From Pseudomonas atagonensis (GTDB lineage Bacteria > Pseudomonadota > Gammaproteobacteria > Pseudomonadales > Pseudomonadaceae), in NCBI RefSeq assembly GCF_011369485.1, contig NZ_VXCA01000025.1, positions 372,001 to 436,000 on the forward strand: DNA of 64,000 bases, in the 5' to 3' direction. A model generated the notes under the pieces. It did no database searches. It was not told the origin of the DNA and was given only the letters and a program-made list of their open reading frames with translations. Each line of letters opens with the position of its first letter. The stretch's first letter is position 1. Below, piece by piece: positions 8,711-17,721 of the stretch. The position numbers and the translations under genes were made by a program.

Positions 8711-9202
8711 TCAGGCAATACGTGGGTCTGGATTGTCCAGGACGCTGTCTGTCTGCTCGGCACGGAAGGTTTTCAGTACCGCGTGGAACTGTGGATGCTT
8801 GGCGCCCAGGATGCTCGCCGAGAGCAGGGCCGCGTTGATCGCGCCGGCCTTGCCGATGGCCAGAGTGGCAACTGGAATGCCCGCTGGCATTTGCACGATC
8901 GACAGCAGCGAGTCGACGCCCGAGAGCATGGCCGACTGAACCGGAACACCCAGCACCGGCAGGTGGGTCTTGGCCGCACACATGCCAGGCAGGTGAGCCG
9001 CGCCACCGGCACCGGCGATAATCACCTCGATGCCGCGGCCTTCAGCCTCTTCGGCGTACTGGAACAGCAGATCCGGGGTGCGGTGGGCAGAAACCACCTT
9101 GACCTCGTACGGGATGCCGAGCTTTTCCAGCATATCGGCGGTGTGGCTAAGGGTGGACCAATCGGACTTGGAGCCCATGATCACGCCAACCAGTGCACTC
9201 AT
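8711..9202 (-). CDS. purE: N5-carboxyaminoimidazole ribonucleotide mutase PurE
   Basis: Converts N5-CAIR to CAIR after PurK. The 163-residue product has the class I PurE signatures GSKSDWSTL, VVSAHRTPD and AGAGGAAHLPGMCA. It is the first gene of purE-purK. AGAAGAGGCGCGACG precedes the ATG at 9202. A leader with two hairpins followed by T-runs lies between the likely promoter and the start. Confidence 0.95.
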   Translation of the reverse strand: MSALVGVIMGSKSDWSTLSHTADMLEKLGIPYEVKVVSAHRTPDLLFQYAEEAEGRGIEVIIAGAGGAAHLPGMCAAKTHLPVLGVPVQSAMLSGVDSLLSIVQMPAGIPVATLAIGKAGAINAALLSASILGAKHPQFHAVLKTFRAEQTDSVLDNPDPRIA

Positions 9203-9240
9203 CGTCGCGCCTCTTCTCTCTGGGCGCCCGCAGGCGCGTC

Positions 9241-9277
9241 AAAAACAACAAGCCACGCAGGATGCGTGGCTTGTTGT
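9241..9277 (-). terminator. Strong hairpin plus T-run in the purE leader
   Basis: A 15-bp perfect stem with a 3-nt loop (9245-9277, arm ACAACAAGCCACGC...) is followed on the minus strand by TTTTT. It is a textbook intrinsic terminator oriented toward purE and sits about 40 nt before its ATG. It could attenuate purEK or end a short upstream transcript. Confidence 0.75.
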
Positions 9278-9280
9278 AGG

Positions 9281-9320
9281 AAAAATGGCCGGACGAACCG
9301 GCCGAAGGCCGCGCAGTATA
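9281..9320 (-). promoter_or_regulatory. Putative purEK promoter and first leader hairpin
   Basis: On the minus strand a TATACT -10 hexamer (9315-9320) is followed by GGCCGG-TTCGT-CCGGCC (9287-9303) and ATTTTT. No good -35 is visible. A transcript starting near 9308 would contain this hairpin and then the terminator at 9241-9277 before reaching purE. Confidence 0.5.
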
Positions 9321-9425
9321 CCGCAAAGAAAGCAATAAACAGCCCCCTGCACGACCATCTGTCATCTGCCGCAAATGCCCGTTTTTATTGACTTCAAGGT
9401 CAGCCGAAAGTCGCCACAAATCCCC

Positions 9426-9514
9426 TGTAGGAGTGAGTCTGCTCGCGATGGCGGTGGGTCGGTCACATCGTCGCTGAATGTGCTGACGCTATCGCGAGCG
9501 GGCTCACTCCTACA
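9426..9514. repeat. REP doublet, TGTAGGAGTGAG family
   Basis: Inverted copies of TGTAGGAGTGAG(T/C)(C/T)TGCTCGCGAT flank a 40-nt loop region. Same family as the doublet at 14153-14242. It lies between the LysR stop codon and the purE leader. Confidence 0.85.
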
Positions 9515-9532
9515 TTGGGTCTGCGGACAGGT

Positions 9533-10441
9533 TCAAGAGTTTTGGGCGGCGCCGCCTTCGAGCTTGCGCCACAGAAGCCGCACGTTGGCCTTGCGCACCA
9601 GTGCGCAGCGATACAGGCGGATCTCGAGCGGCACATGCCATTGCGGGCCGCCGCAGACCACCAGTTCGCCCCGCGCCAGTTCGGCGCGCACGCTCAACTG
9701 CGGCACCCAGGCAATTCCCAGCCCTTCCAGCGCCATGCTTTTCAGGCTGTCGGCCATCGCCGTTTCGTAGATGGTGGTGAAGCGCAGCTGACGCTGACGC
9801 AACAAGCCGTTCACCGAACGCCCGAGAAAGGCCCCGGCGCTATAGGCCAGCAGCGGCACACTGGCCTCGCCTTCGAGATCGAACAGCGGCTTGCCGTCAG
9901 CATCCGCCGCGCACACTGGCAACATTTCAGTCTGGCCCAGATGCAGCGACGGGAAGATTTCCGGGTCCATCTGCATGGCCGCGTCGGGGTCGTAGAACGC
10001 CAGCATCAGATCGCAGCCGCCCTCACGCAAGGCATGCACGGCGTCCCCGACGTTGGTGGCGACCAGCCGCGTGGCAATGTTCAAACCCTCATTGCGCAGT
10101 TGCGCGATCCAGCGCGGGAAGAAGCCCAGCGCCAGGGAGTGAGCGGCGGCCACCTGCATCACTTCGCCCTGCCCGCCTTCCAGATGATGCAGATGGCGCA
10201 GCACTTCGCCGAGCTGTTCGACCACGGTACGTGCAGTCACCAGAAACAGTTGCCCCGCCGCCGTCAGCTCGACCGGCGTGCGCGAGCGGTTGACCAGCGT
10301 CAGCCCCAGCGCCGCCTCGAGGCTGCGGATCCGCCGGCTGAAGGCCGGCTGGGTCACGAAGCGTCGTTCAGCGGCTTGCGAGAAGCTGCGGGTGGCGGCC
10401 AGAGCACTGAAGTCCTCGAGCCATTTGCTTTCCAGATTCAT
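9533..10441 (-). CDS. LysR-family regulator resembling HypT/YjiE
   Basis: A 302-residue LysR regulator: N-terminal winged HTH (FSQAAERRFVTQPAFSRRIRSLE) and a substrate-binding effector domain. From memory it closely follows E. coli HypT (YjiE) at KWL-DF, AAAHSLALG, and ALEGLGIAWVP...GELVV; HypT responds to hypochlorite by methionine oxidation. I cannot say whether the regulatory methionines are conserved. ATG at 10441 has GGGAGG 6 nt upstream. It is divergent from aspA with a LysR-type dyad between them, so aspA is a plausible target. Confidence 0.82.
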   Translation of the reverse strand: MNLESKWLEDFSALAATRSFSQAAERRFVTQPAFSRRIRSLEAALGLTLVNRSRTPVELTAAGQLFLVTARTVVEQLGEVLRHLHHLEGGQGEVMQVAAAHSLALGFFPRWIAQLRNEGLNIATRLVATNVGDAVHALREGGCDLMLAFYDPDAAMQMDPEIFPSLHLGQTEMLPVCAADADGKPLFDLEGEASVPLLAYSAGAFLGRSVNGLLRQRQLRFTTIYETAMADSLKSMALEGLGIAWVPQLSVRAELARGELVVCGGPQWHVPLEIRLYRCALVRKANVRLLWRKLEGGAAQNS

Positions 10442-10508
10442 CACGTCCTCCCGGACACGCACCAAAACAGGTCACACGTCTGCCGCGCACGCGGCGTCAC
10501 ACGGGCAT

Positions 10509-10525
10509 TATGCCGAATGTGCATA
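10509..10525. promoter_or_regulatory. LysR-type dyad between the LysR gene and aspA
   Basis: TATGC-N7-GCATA is an interrupted palindrome of the size LysR regulators bind. It lies 68 nt before the LysR ATG and 97 nt before aspA. A second small dyad, TGCTG-AA-CAGCA, follows at 10532-10543. Confidence 0.45.
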
Positions 10526-10621
10526 GGGCAGTGCTGAACAGCATTGGCCCAAAATTTCCCACAAGCCTAGCATTCGCAGCGTTCCGGCATAGACCGGGTC
10601 CATATCGAGATGATTTCTATC

Positions 10622-12046
<1,425 letters not shown>

Positions 12047-12108
12047 GCCGACGCATTACTTGTAGCACCGCTCACCAGGTCGAGGGACTAGACACCTCTC
12101 ACCTTTTG

Positions 12109-12143
12109 AGGGCTTGGGGATCCGTCCCCAAGCCCTTTTTTTT
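12109..12143 (+). terminator. Rho-independent terminator after aspA
   Basis: AGGGCTTGGGGA-TCCG-TCCCCAAGCCCT stem followed by a run of eight T, 63 nt after the aspA stop. Confidence 0.92.
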
Positions 12144-12201
12144 AACTTTCTGATCCTGAGACCCGTATGTCTGGGGATTGCTTTATGTGGAGGTCAGCCC
12201 T

Positions 12202-12332
12202 TGTGGCGAGGGGATTTATCCCCGTTGGGTCGCGAAGCGGCCCCAATACCTGCAACCGCGTGTATCAGGCACAACGCGTGTAATGGTTTTGCGACTGCTT
12301 CGCAGCCGAACGGGGATAAATCCCCTCGCCAC
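12202..12332. repeat. Long REP-like inverted repeat, GTGGCGAGGGGATTTATCCCCG family
   Basis: Inverted arms GTGGCGAGGGGATTTATCCC and complement, extended inward by CG(A/C)AG(C/A)GG-type sequence, enclose about 60 nt. The same family occurs at 39099-39218. Each arm is itself palindromic (GGGGAT...ATCCCC). Confidence 0.85.
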
Positions 12333-12453
12333 GGGGTTTGCTTCAGCAGAGAGGCAGTCCCTGCACAAACCCGACGCCGGTAACGTCGGGTGTTTCAAAG
12401 CCTCGTTTCGTCGCTTGCACCACTACCGTGCAGACGGGCGCGTCACTGATCGG

Positions 12454-12652
12454 TATAGTGCCGCCCCTCTTCGCGTGAGCGGTCGTCGGTAACGAGGCCA
12501 TAACCCATGCGAAACCCGAACTAATAACAAACCCGCGAAATGGACCGGGACGAAACCCTCGCCTCGCCTGTCGTGCCGTGCGCAGACCGGTGTAACGCGA
12601 TGTTTCTGAACATCCAGCATTTGCTTACACAATAAACAGCGAGGAAAAATCC
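12454..12652 (+). promoter_or_regulatory. Promoter and long 5' leader of the AGCS symporter gene
   Basis: A TATAGT -10 hexamer at 12454-12459 would give a leader of about 190 nt. The leader holds a 5-codon ORF (12507-12524, ending in TAA), a 31-codon ORF (12540-12635) ending 17 nt before the symporter start, and a small hairpin GATGTT-TCTG-AACATC (12599-12614). It lacks the conserved boxes of the glycine riboswitch. No known riboswitch class is recognised. GCGAGGAAAAATCC is the ribosome site for the ATG at 12653. Confidence 0.4.
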
Positions 12653-14098
12653 ATGCTCGAAGTCATCAACGACTTCCTCTCAGGGAAAGTACTGATCGTG
12701 CTCATTGTCGGGCTCGGTAGCTACTTCACGATTCGCTCGCGTTTCGTTCAATTGCGCCACTTCTTCCACATGTTCGCGGTATTCCGCGACAGCCTCAAAG
12801 GCAGCGCCGGGCAACTCAGCTCGTTCCAGGCCCTGATGCTCAGCCTTGCCGGCCGCGTCGGTGCAGGCAACATCGCCGGTGTTGGCATCGCCGTGACCCT
12901 CGGTGGTCCGGGTGCGGTGTTCTGGATGTGGGTGACCGCTCTGGTCGGCATGTCCAGCAGCTTCTTCGAATGCACCCTGGCCCAGGTCTACAAGCGCGCC
13001 GATGGCGATGGCCTGTACCGTGGCGGTCCGGCTTACTACATCCAGCACGGCCTGAAGCTTAAAGGCATGGCGGTGGTGTTCTCGATCCTGCTGCTGGTCA
13101 CCTACGGCTTCGCCTTCATCGGCCTGCAGTCCTACACCGTGACTCACTCGCTGCAGAACGCCTTTGCCTTTGACCCGCAACACACCGGTATCGTCCTGGC
13201 AGTGCTGCTGGCCATCACCTTCATCGGCGGTATCAAGCGTATTGCTTCGGTGTCCGACCTGCTGGTACCGATCAAGACTCTGGCCTATATCGGCGTGACC
13301 CTGTACGTGATCGGCACCCAGATCGAACACGTGCCAGCCATGCTGGAAACCATCTTCAAGAGCGCCTTCGGTCTCGACCCGGCCTTTGGCGGCCTGCTCG
13401 GCAGCGCCATCGTCATGGGCGTGAAGCGTGGCGTGTTCGCCAACGAAGCGGGCCTGGGCAGTGCGCCAAACGTCGCCGCCGTGGCCGCCGTGAAGCACCC
13501 GGGCGCTCAGGGCGTGGTTCAGGCGTTCAGCGTGTTCCTCGACACCTTCGTGATCTGCACCTGCACCGCGCTGCTGATCCTGCTGTCGGGCTTCTACACC
13601 CCGGGCTTCGAAGGTGACGGCATCGTCCTGACCCAGAACTCGCTGGCCGCCGTGGTCGGTGACTGGGGCCGCATGTTCGTCAGCGTCGCGCTGTCGCTGT
13701 TCGTCTTCACCTGCATCCTCTACAACTACTACCTGGGCGAAAACAGCCTGCAGTTCCTCACCCGCAACCGCGCTGCGCTGATGACTTTCCGCGGCCTGGT
13801 GCTGGCACTGGTGGTATGGGGTTCGATGCAGGATCTGTCGACCGTGTTCGCCTTCGCCGACATCACCATGACCTGCCTGGCCTTCGTCAACCTGATGGCC
13901 CTGGCCCTGCTGTTCAAGGTCGGCATGCGTGTGATGCGCGACTACGACGAGCAACGTCGTGCCGGCGTCAAACAGCCGGTGTTCGATTCCAGCAAATTTG
14001 CCGATCTGGATCTGGATCTGAAGGCCTGGCCGACCAACCCGTCGTCCGCCCCTCAAACCGATGCTCAGCCGCAAGGCGTGCCTGCAGCGCAACGCTGA
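12653..14098 (+). CDS. Alanine/glycine:cation symporter (AGCS family)
   Basis: A 481-residue inner-membrane sodium-coupled amino-acid importer. AGCS signatures are clear: GRVGAGNIAGVGIAVTLGGP, YRGGPAYYIQHGL, and GVKRGVFANEAGLGSAPN. About 11 hydrophobic segments are followed by a polar C-terminal tail (residues about 430-481) rich in Pro, Gln and Ser. Alanine, glycine or serine with Na+ are the usual substrates. GAGG lies about 9 nt before the ATG. The gene sits between aspA and asparaginase, separated from both by terminators or repeats, so it is probably a single-gene unit. Confidence 0.9.
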   Translation: MLEVINDFLSGKVLIVLIVGLGSYFTIRSRFVQLRHFFHMFAVFRDSLKGSAGQLSSFQALMLSLAGRVGAGNIAGVGIAVTLGGPGAVFWMWVTALVGMSSSFFECTLAQVYKRADGDGLYRGGPAYYIQHGLKLKGMAVVFSILLLVTYGFAFIGLQSYTVTHSLQNAFAFDPQHTGIVLAVLLAITFIGGIKRIASVSDLLVPIKTLAYIGVTLYVIGTQIEHVPAMLETIFKSAFGLDPAFGGLLGSAIVMGVKRGVFANEAGLGSAPNVAAVAAVKHPGAQGVVQAFSVFLDTFVICTCTALLILLSGFYTPGFEGDGIVLTQNSLAAVVGDWGRMFVSVALSLFVFTCILYNYYLGENSLQFLTRNRAALMTFRGLVLALVVWGSMQDLSTVFAFADITMTCLAFVNLMALALLFKVGMRVMRDYDEQRRAGVKQPVFDSSKFADLDLDLKAWPTNPSSAPQTDAQPQGVPAAQR

Positions 14099-14104
14099 CA
14101 GGTG

Positions 14105-14132
14105 AATGACGGGCGCATCCCCTGCGCCCGTC
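14105..14132 (+). terminator. Hairpin terminator after the AGCS symporter
   Basis: TGACGGGCGCA and TGCGCCCGTCA form an 11-bp stem with a short loop; the T-run after it is weak (GTTATTGT). Confidence 0.65.
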
Positions 14133-14152
14133 AGTTATTGTGATGCAATACC

Positions 14153-14242
14153 TGTAGGAGTGAGCCTGCTCGCGATAGCCATCTATCAATCAACATCGAT
14201 GTTGAATGAATGAACGCCATCGCGAGCAGGCTCACTCCTACA
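14153..14242. repeat. REP doublet, TGTAGGAGTGAG family
   Basis: Inverted copies of TGTAGGAGTGAGCCTGCTCG flank about 45 nt. The right arm ends just before the asparaginase ribosome site, so it lies in that gene's 5' region. Confidence 0.88.
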
Positions 14243-14268
14243 ATGTCATCTCTTGTGGAGACCTTCAG

Positions 14269-15273
14269 ATGATTGCCAATTCCTACCCCGCTGCCCAGCA
14301 CATCATGGTGCTCTACACCGGTGGCACCATCGGCATGCAGGCCAGCGCCAATGGCCTGGCCCCGGCGTCCGGTTTCGAAGCACGGATGCGCGAGTACCTG
14401 CACAGCCAGCCAGAACTGGTCGTGCCGCAGTGGCGCTTTCGCGAGATGGCGCCGCTGATCGACAGCGCCAACATGACCCCGGCCTACTGGCAGCAATTGC
14501 GCGAAGCCGTGGTCGACGCCGTCGATGTGCAAGGCTGCGACAGCGTGCTGATCCTGCACGGCACCGACACTTTGGCCTACAGCGCCGCCGCCATGAGCTT
14601 CCAGTTGCTCGGCCTGCAGGCCCGCGTATGCTTCACCGGCTCGATGCTGCCGGCCGGCGTCACCGACAGTGACGCGTGGGAAAACCTCAGCGGTGCGCTG
14701 GTTGCTTTGGGCCAAGGCCTGGCACCAGGCGTGCACCTGTACTTCCACGGTGAACTGCTGCCGCCGACTCGTTGCGCGAAAGTGCGCAGCTTCGGTCGCC
14801 ATCCGTTCAAGCGTCTGGAGCGTCAGGGCGGCGGCGTGAAAGCGCCTTCGATTTCAGCCGCGCTGAACTACAACCAACCGAAGCAACTGGCAAAAGTTGC
14901 CGTGTTGCCGCTATTCCCGGGCATTGGCGCCGAGATCATCGACGGCCTGCTCGACAGCGGCATTCAGGGTCTGGTGCTGGAATGCTACGGCAGCGGCACC
15001 GGGCCGAGCGACAATCCAAAGTTTCTCGCCAGCCTTGCCCGGGCGCGGGACAACGGCGTGGTCGTGGTCGCGGTGACGCAGTGCCATGAAGGCGGCGTCG
15101 AGCTGGATGTGTACGAGGCGGGTAGCCGCTTGCGTGGCGTTGGCGTGTTGTCCGGAGGTGGCATGACCCGTGAGGCGGCGTTCGGCAAGTTGCAGGCGTT
15201 GCTGGGTGCTGGCCTGGAATCGGCTGAAGTGCGCCGACTGATCGAACTCGACCTGTGCGGCGAGTTGACCTGA
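14269..15273 (+). CDS. L-asparaginase
   Basis: A 334-residue amidohydrolase converting asparagine to aspartate and ammonia. Both catalytic threonine motifs are present: YTGGTIGM near residue 17 and LHGTDTLAYSA near residue 100. There is no signal peptide, so a cytoplasmic type I (AnsA-like) enzyme is likely. ATG at 14269 has TGGAG about 9 nt upstream; the frame is open further upstream, but that part is REP sequence. Its product aspartate is the substrate of AspA encoded 2.2 kb upstream. Confidence 0.9.
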   Translation: MIANSYPAAQHIMVLYTGGTIGMQASANGLAPASGFEARMREYLHSQPELVVPQWRFREMAPLIDSANMTPAYWQQLREAVVDAVDVQGCDSVLILHGTDTLAYSAAAMSFQLLGLQARVCFTGSMLPAGVTDSDAWENLSGALVALGQGLAPGVHLYFHGELLPPTRCAKVRSFGRHPFKRLERQGGGVKAPSISAALNYNQPKQLAKVAVLPLFPGIGAEIIDGLLDSGIQGLVLECYGSGTGPSDNPKFLASLARARDNGVVVVAVTQCHEGGVELDVYEAGSRLRGVGVLSGGGMTREAAFGKLQALLGAGLESAEVRRLIELDLCGELT

Positions 15274-15289
15274 CACCACACATTCCCCC

Positions 15290-15378
15290 TGTGGGAGCGG
15301 GCTTGCTCGCGAAGGCGGCATGTCAGACAGGCTGATGTCGACTGACATGACACTTTCGCGAGCAAGCCCGCTCCCACA
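15290..15378. repeat. REP doublet, GTGGGAGCGGGCTTGCTCGCGA family
   Basis: Inverted arms TGTGGGAGCGGGCTTGCTCG and complement with inner TGTCAG/CTGACA arms. The commonest REP family in this window, here between asparaginase and the AraC regulator. Confidence 0.9.
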
Positions 15379-15440
15379 ATGGGATCTTCGCCCGGCATGC
15401 AACTTGCTGCGTTCCAGCTATCTCAAGGCTGGAAGATCCT

Positions 15441-16436
15441 ATGCTGCACTCCCACCTCACCACCCTCAATGCCGTCTCTCTGGTGCTCAACACCTTCAAG
15501 GATCAGGGTCTGTCCAGTGACGCCTTGCTGTCGGGCAGTGGCATCAGCGCGGCGGATCTGAACCGTGCCGATACCCGCATCACCACCAATCAGGAGATGC
15601 AGGTCTGCGCCAACGCGGTCGCGCTCAAACATGACATCGGCCTGGAACTGGGCCGGCGCATGCACGTTTCCTGCTACGGCATCCTCGGTTATGCGCTGCT
15701 GACCTGTGCCACCTTCGGTGACGCTTTGCGACTGGCGATCCGCTATCCGGCGCTGTTGGGAACACTTTTCGAGCTGAGTCTGGAAGACGACGGCGAGCGC
15801 GTCTGGTTTGTTGCCGCCGACTATCGCGAGAGCCCGGCGATGGCGGTGTTCAACGCCGAGTTCTGTCTGGTGTCATTGAAAGTCATCTGCGACGACTTGC
15901 TCGGGCATCCGCTGCCGCTGCTCGCGACACGCTTCGAACATGCCGCGCCAGACTACCGCGACCGTTACGCCGAACACTTCGACAGCCCGTTGCATTTCAA
16001 TGCCAAGGACAACGCTTTCGCCTTCGACCGCCGCTGGCTCGATCAACCGCTGCCGCTGGCCGACGTCATTACGCATCAGGCAATGGCCGAACGCTGCCGC
16101 AAGCAGAACCTCGAGTTCACCGGGCGCCAGGCATGGCTGGGACGAATCCGCCAATTGCTCAGCGCCCAACTGAACGCGGCGCCGGGGCTGGAAGGACTGG
16201 CGCAGCAGATGAAGTGCTCCCCGCGCACCCTGCGCCGGCACCTCAAAGACATGGGCAGCAGCTATCAGGAACTGCTCGACGAGCTGCGCTTCGAGCGGGC
16301 CAAGCAGATGCTGTGTGAGGATCAGTTGCCGATTTACCGCATCGCCGAAACCCTCGGTTTCAGCGAGACCGCGAGTTTTCGCCATGCCTTTGTACGCTGG
16401 AGCGGCGTGGCCCCCAGCCAATTCCGCCCACATTGA
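15441..16436 (+). CDS. AraC-family regulator with N-terminal arabinose-binding-like domain
   Basis: A 331-residue regulator. The N-terminal two-thirds resemble the Arabinose_bd domain (PF12625) of OruR/ArgR-like pseudomonad regulators; the C-terminal 100 residues are an AraC double HTH (LAQQMKCSPRTLRRHLKDMG, then IYRIAETLGFSETASFRHAF). Ligands of this group are often amino acids or amines. TGGAAGATCCT precedes the ATG at 15441. It lies directly upstream of the acetylpolyamine deacetylase and polyamine-binding genes on the same strand and may regulate them; this is inference from position. Confidence 0.88.
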   Translation: MLHSHLTTLNAVSLVLNTFKDQGLSSDALLSGSGISAADLNRADTRITTNQEMQVCANAVALKHDIGLELGRRMHVSCYGILGYALLTCATFGDALRLAIRYPALLGTLFELSLEDDGERVWFVAADYRESPAMAVFNAEFCLVSLKVICDDLLGHPLPLLATRFEHAAPDYRDRYAEHFDSPLHFNAKDNAFAFDRRWLDQPLPLADVITHQAMAERCRKQNLEFTGRQAWLGRIRQLLSAQLNAAPGLEGLAQQMKCSPRTLRRHLKDMGSSYQELLDELRFERAKQMLCEDQLPIYRIAETLGFSETASFRHAFVRWSGVAPSQFRPH

Positions 16437-16444
16437 AGTTCAAA

Positions 16445-16533
16445 GGTGGGAGCGGGCGGGCTCACGAAGAGGGAGTGTCAGTCACCGGATTCATCCACTG
16501 ACAAACCGCATTCGCGAGCAAGCCCGCGCCCAC
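16445..16533. repeat. Degenerate REP doublet
   Basis: Same family as 15290-15378 with several mismatches in the left arm (GGTGGGAGCGGGCGGGCTCAC) and a better right arm. It separates the AraC gene from the deacetylase operon. Confidence 0.75.
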
Positions 16534-16695
16534 AAATGCACTTGTATTTCATGCCCGGATCCGCGCCGTTAAGGGGCGAATTTCGGTCAGTTCTTTTGGC
16601 CATATCGATCCCCTTTTGGCCTTTCCTGCCGTTCTCCGATGCGCTCCGTGCCGCAACACTGGGGGCAACCGAATCAGCCCTGCGGAGAACAACAA

Positions 16696-17721
16696 ATGCT
16701 GACGATCTACTCAGATGATCACCACCTGCACCACGGCCGCTGCGAACTCATCGATGGCCAGCTCAAACCGTGCTTCGAGATGCCTTCGCGCGCCGACCAC
16801 GTGCTGCAACGCGTACAGAATCAAAACCTCGGCCCGGTTGAAGCGCCGAAGGATTTCGGCCTGGAGCCGATCGCACGCATCCACAGCCGCGACTACCTCG
16901 ACTTCTTCAAAGGCGCGTGGGAGCGCTGGACCGAATTCAACACCGACGGCGATCTGCTGCCGTACACCTGGCCGGCGCGCACCCTGCGCGCAATCAAACC
17001 GACCAGCCTGCATGGCCAGCTCGGCTATTACAGCTTCGACGGCGGCGCACCGATCACCGCCGGCACCTGGCAAGCGGCGTACAGCGCAGCGCAAGTCGCC
17101 CTGACGGCACAAGCGGAAATCCAGCGCGGTGCACGCGGTGCGTTCGCTCTGTGTCGTCCACCGGGACACCACGCTGCCGGCGATTTAATGGGCGGTTATT
17201 GCTACCTCAATAACGCCGCGATTGCCGCGCAGGCCTTCCTCGATCAGGGCCACAAGAAAGTCGCGATCCTCGATGTCGACTACCACCACGGCAACGGCAC
17301 GCAGTCGATTTTCTACGAGCGCAGCGACGTGTTGTTCACCTCGATCCACGGCCACCCGGAAGCGGAATTCCCGTTCTTCCTCGGCTATGACGATGAGCGC
17401 GGCGAAGGCGCCGGTGAGGGCTTCAACTTCAACTATCCGCTGCCGGCCGGTTCCGGCTGGGACGTGTGGAGTGCCGCGCTGGATCAGGCCTGTAACGAGA
17501 TCGACAGCTACGGCGCCGACATCGTCGTTGTGTCGCTGGGTGTCGATACGTTCAAGGACGATCCGATCTCGCAGTTCAAGCTCGACAGCCCGGACTATCT
17601 GGCCATGGGCAAGCGCATTGCCGCCCTCGGCAAACCGACCCTGTTCGTCATGGAGGGTGGCTACGCGGTGGAAGAAATCGGCATCAACGCGGTGAACGTG
17701 CTGGAAGGTTTCGAACGATGA
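16696..17721 (+). CDS. Acetylpolyamine amidohydrolase (histone deacetylase family)
   Basis: A 341-residue zinc deacetylase of the HDAC/arginase fold. Catalytic and zinc-site motifs are intact: RPPGHHA (tandem His), DVDYHHGNGT (Asp and His ligands), SLGVDTFKDDP (third ligand Asp), and EGGYAVEEIG (transition-state Tyr). Length and motifs match the P. aeruginosa acetylpolyamine deacetylases that remove acetyl groups from acetylputrescine or acetylcadaverine. ATG at 16696 (MLTIYSDDHHLHHG) is the family start and has GGAG nearby. The stop overlaps the next gene by ATGA, coupling deacetylation to a polyamine-binding protein. Confidence 0.9.
   Translation: MLTIYSDDHHLHHGRCELIDGQLKPCFEMPSRADHVLQRVQNQNLGPVEAPKDFGLEPIARIHSRDYLDFFKGAWERWTEFNTDGDLLPYTWPARTLRAIKPTSLHGQLGYYSFDGGAPITAGTWQAAYSAAQVALTAQAEIQRGARGAFALCRPPGHHAAGDLMGGYCYLNNAAIAAQAFLDQGHKKVAILDVDYHHGNGTQSIFYERSDVLFTSIHGHPEAEFPFFLGYDDERGEGAGEGFNFNYPLPAGSGWDVWSAALDQACNEIDSYGADIVVVSLGVDTFKDDPISQFKLDSPDYLAMGKRIAALGKPTLFVMEGGYAVEEIGINAVNVLEGFER

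Noticed and set aside
12202..12332. Possible CRISPR or attachment-site repeats from the inverted arms
   Set aside because: Arms are inverted REP-like elements also found at 39099-39218, not direct repeats with unique spacers.
12454..12652. Glycine riboswitch upstream of the AGCS symporter
   Set aside because: The conserved glycine-aptamer boxes and tandem layout are not present.
12680..14092. Long open frame opposite the AGCS symporter
   Set aside because: Gln/His/Asp-rich composition is typical of an antisense shadow of a membrane protein in high-GC DNA.
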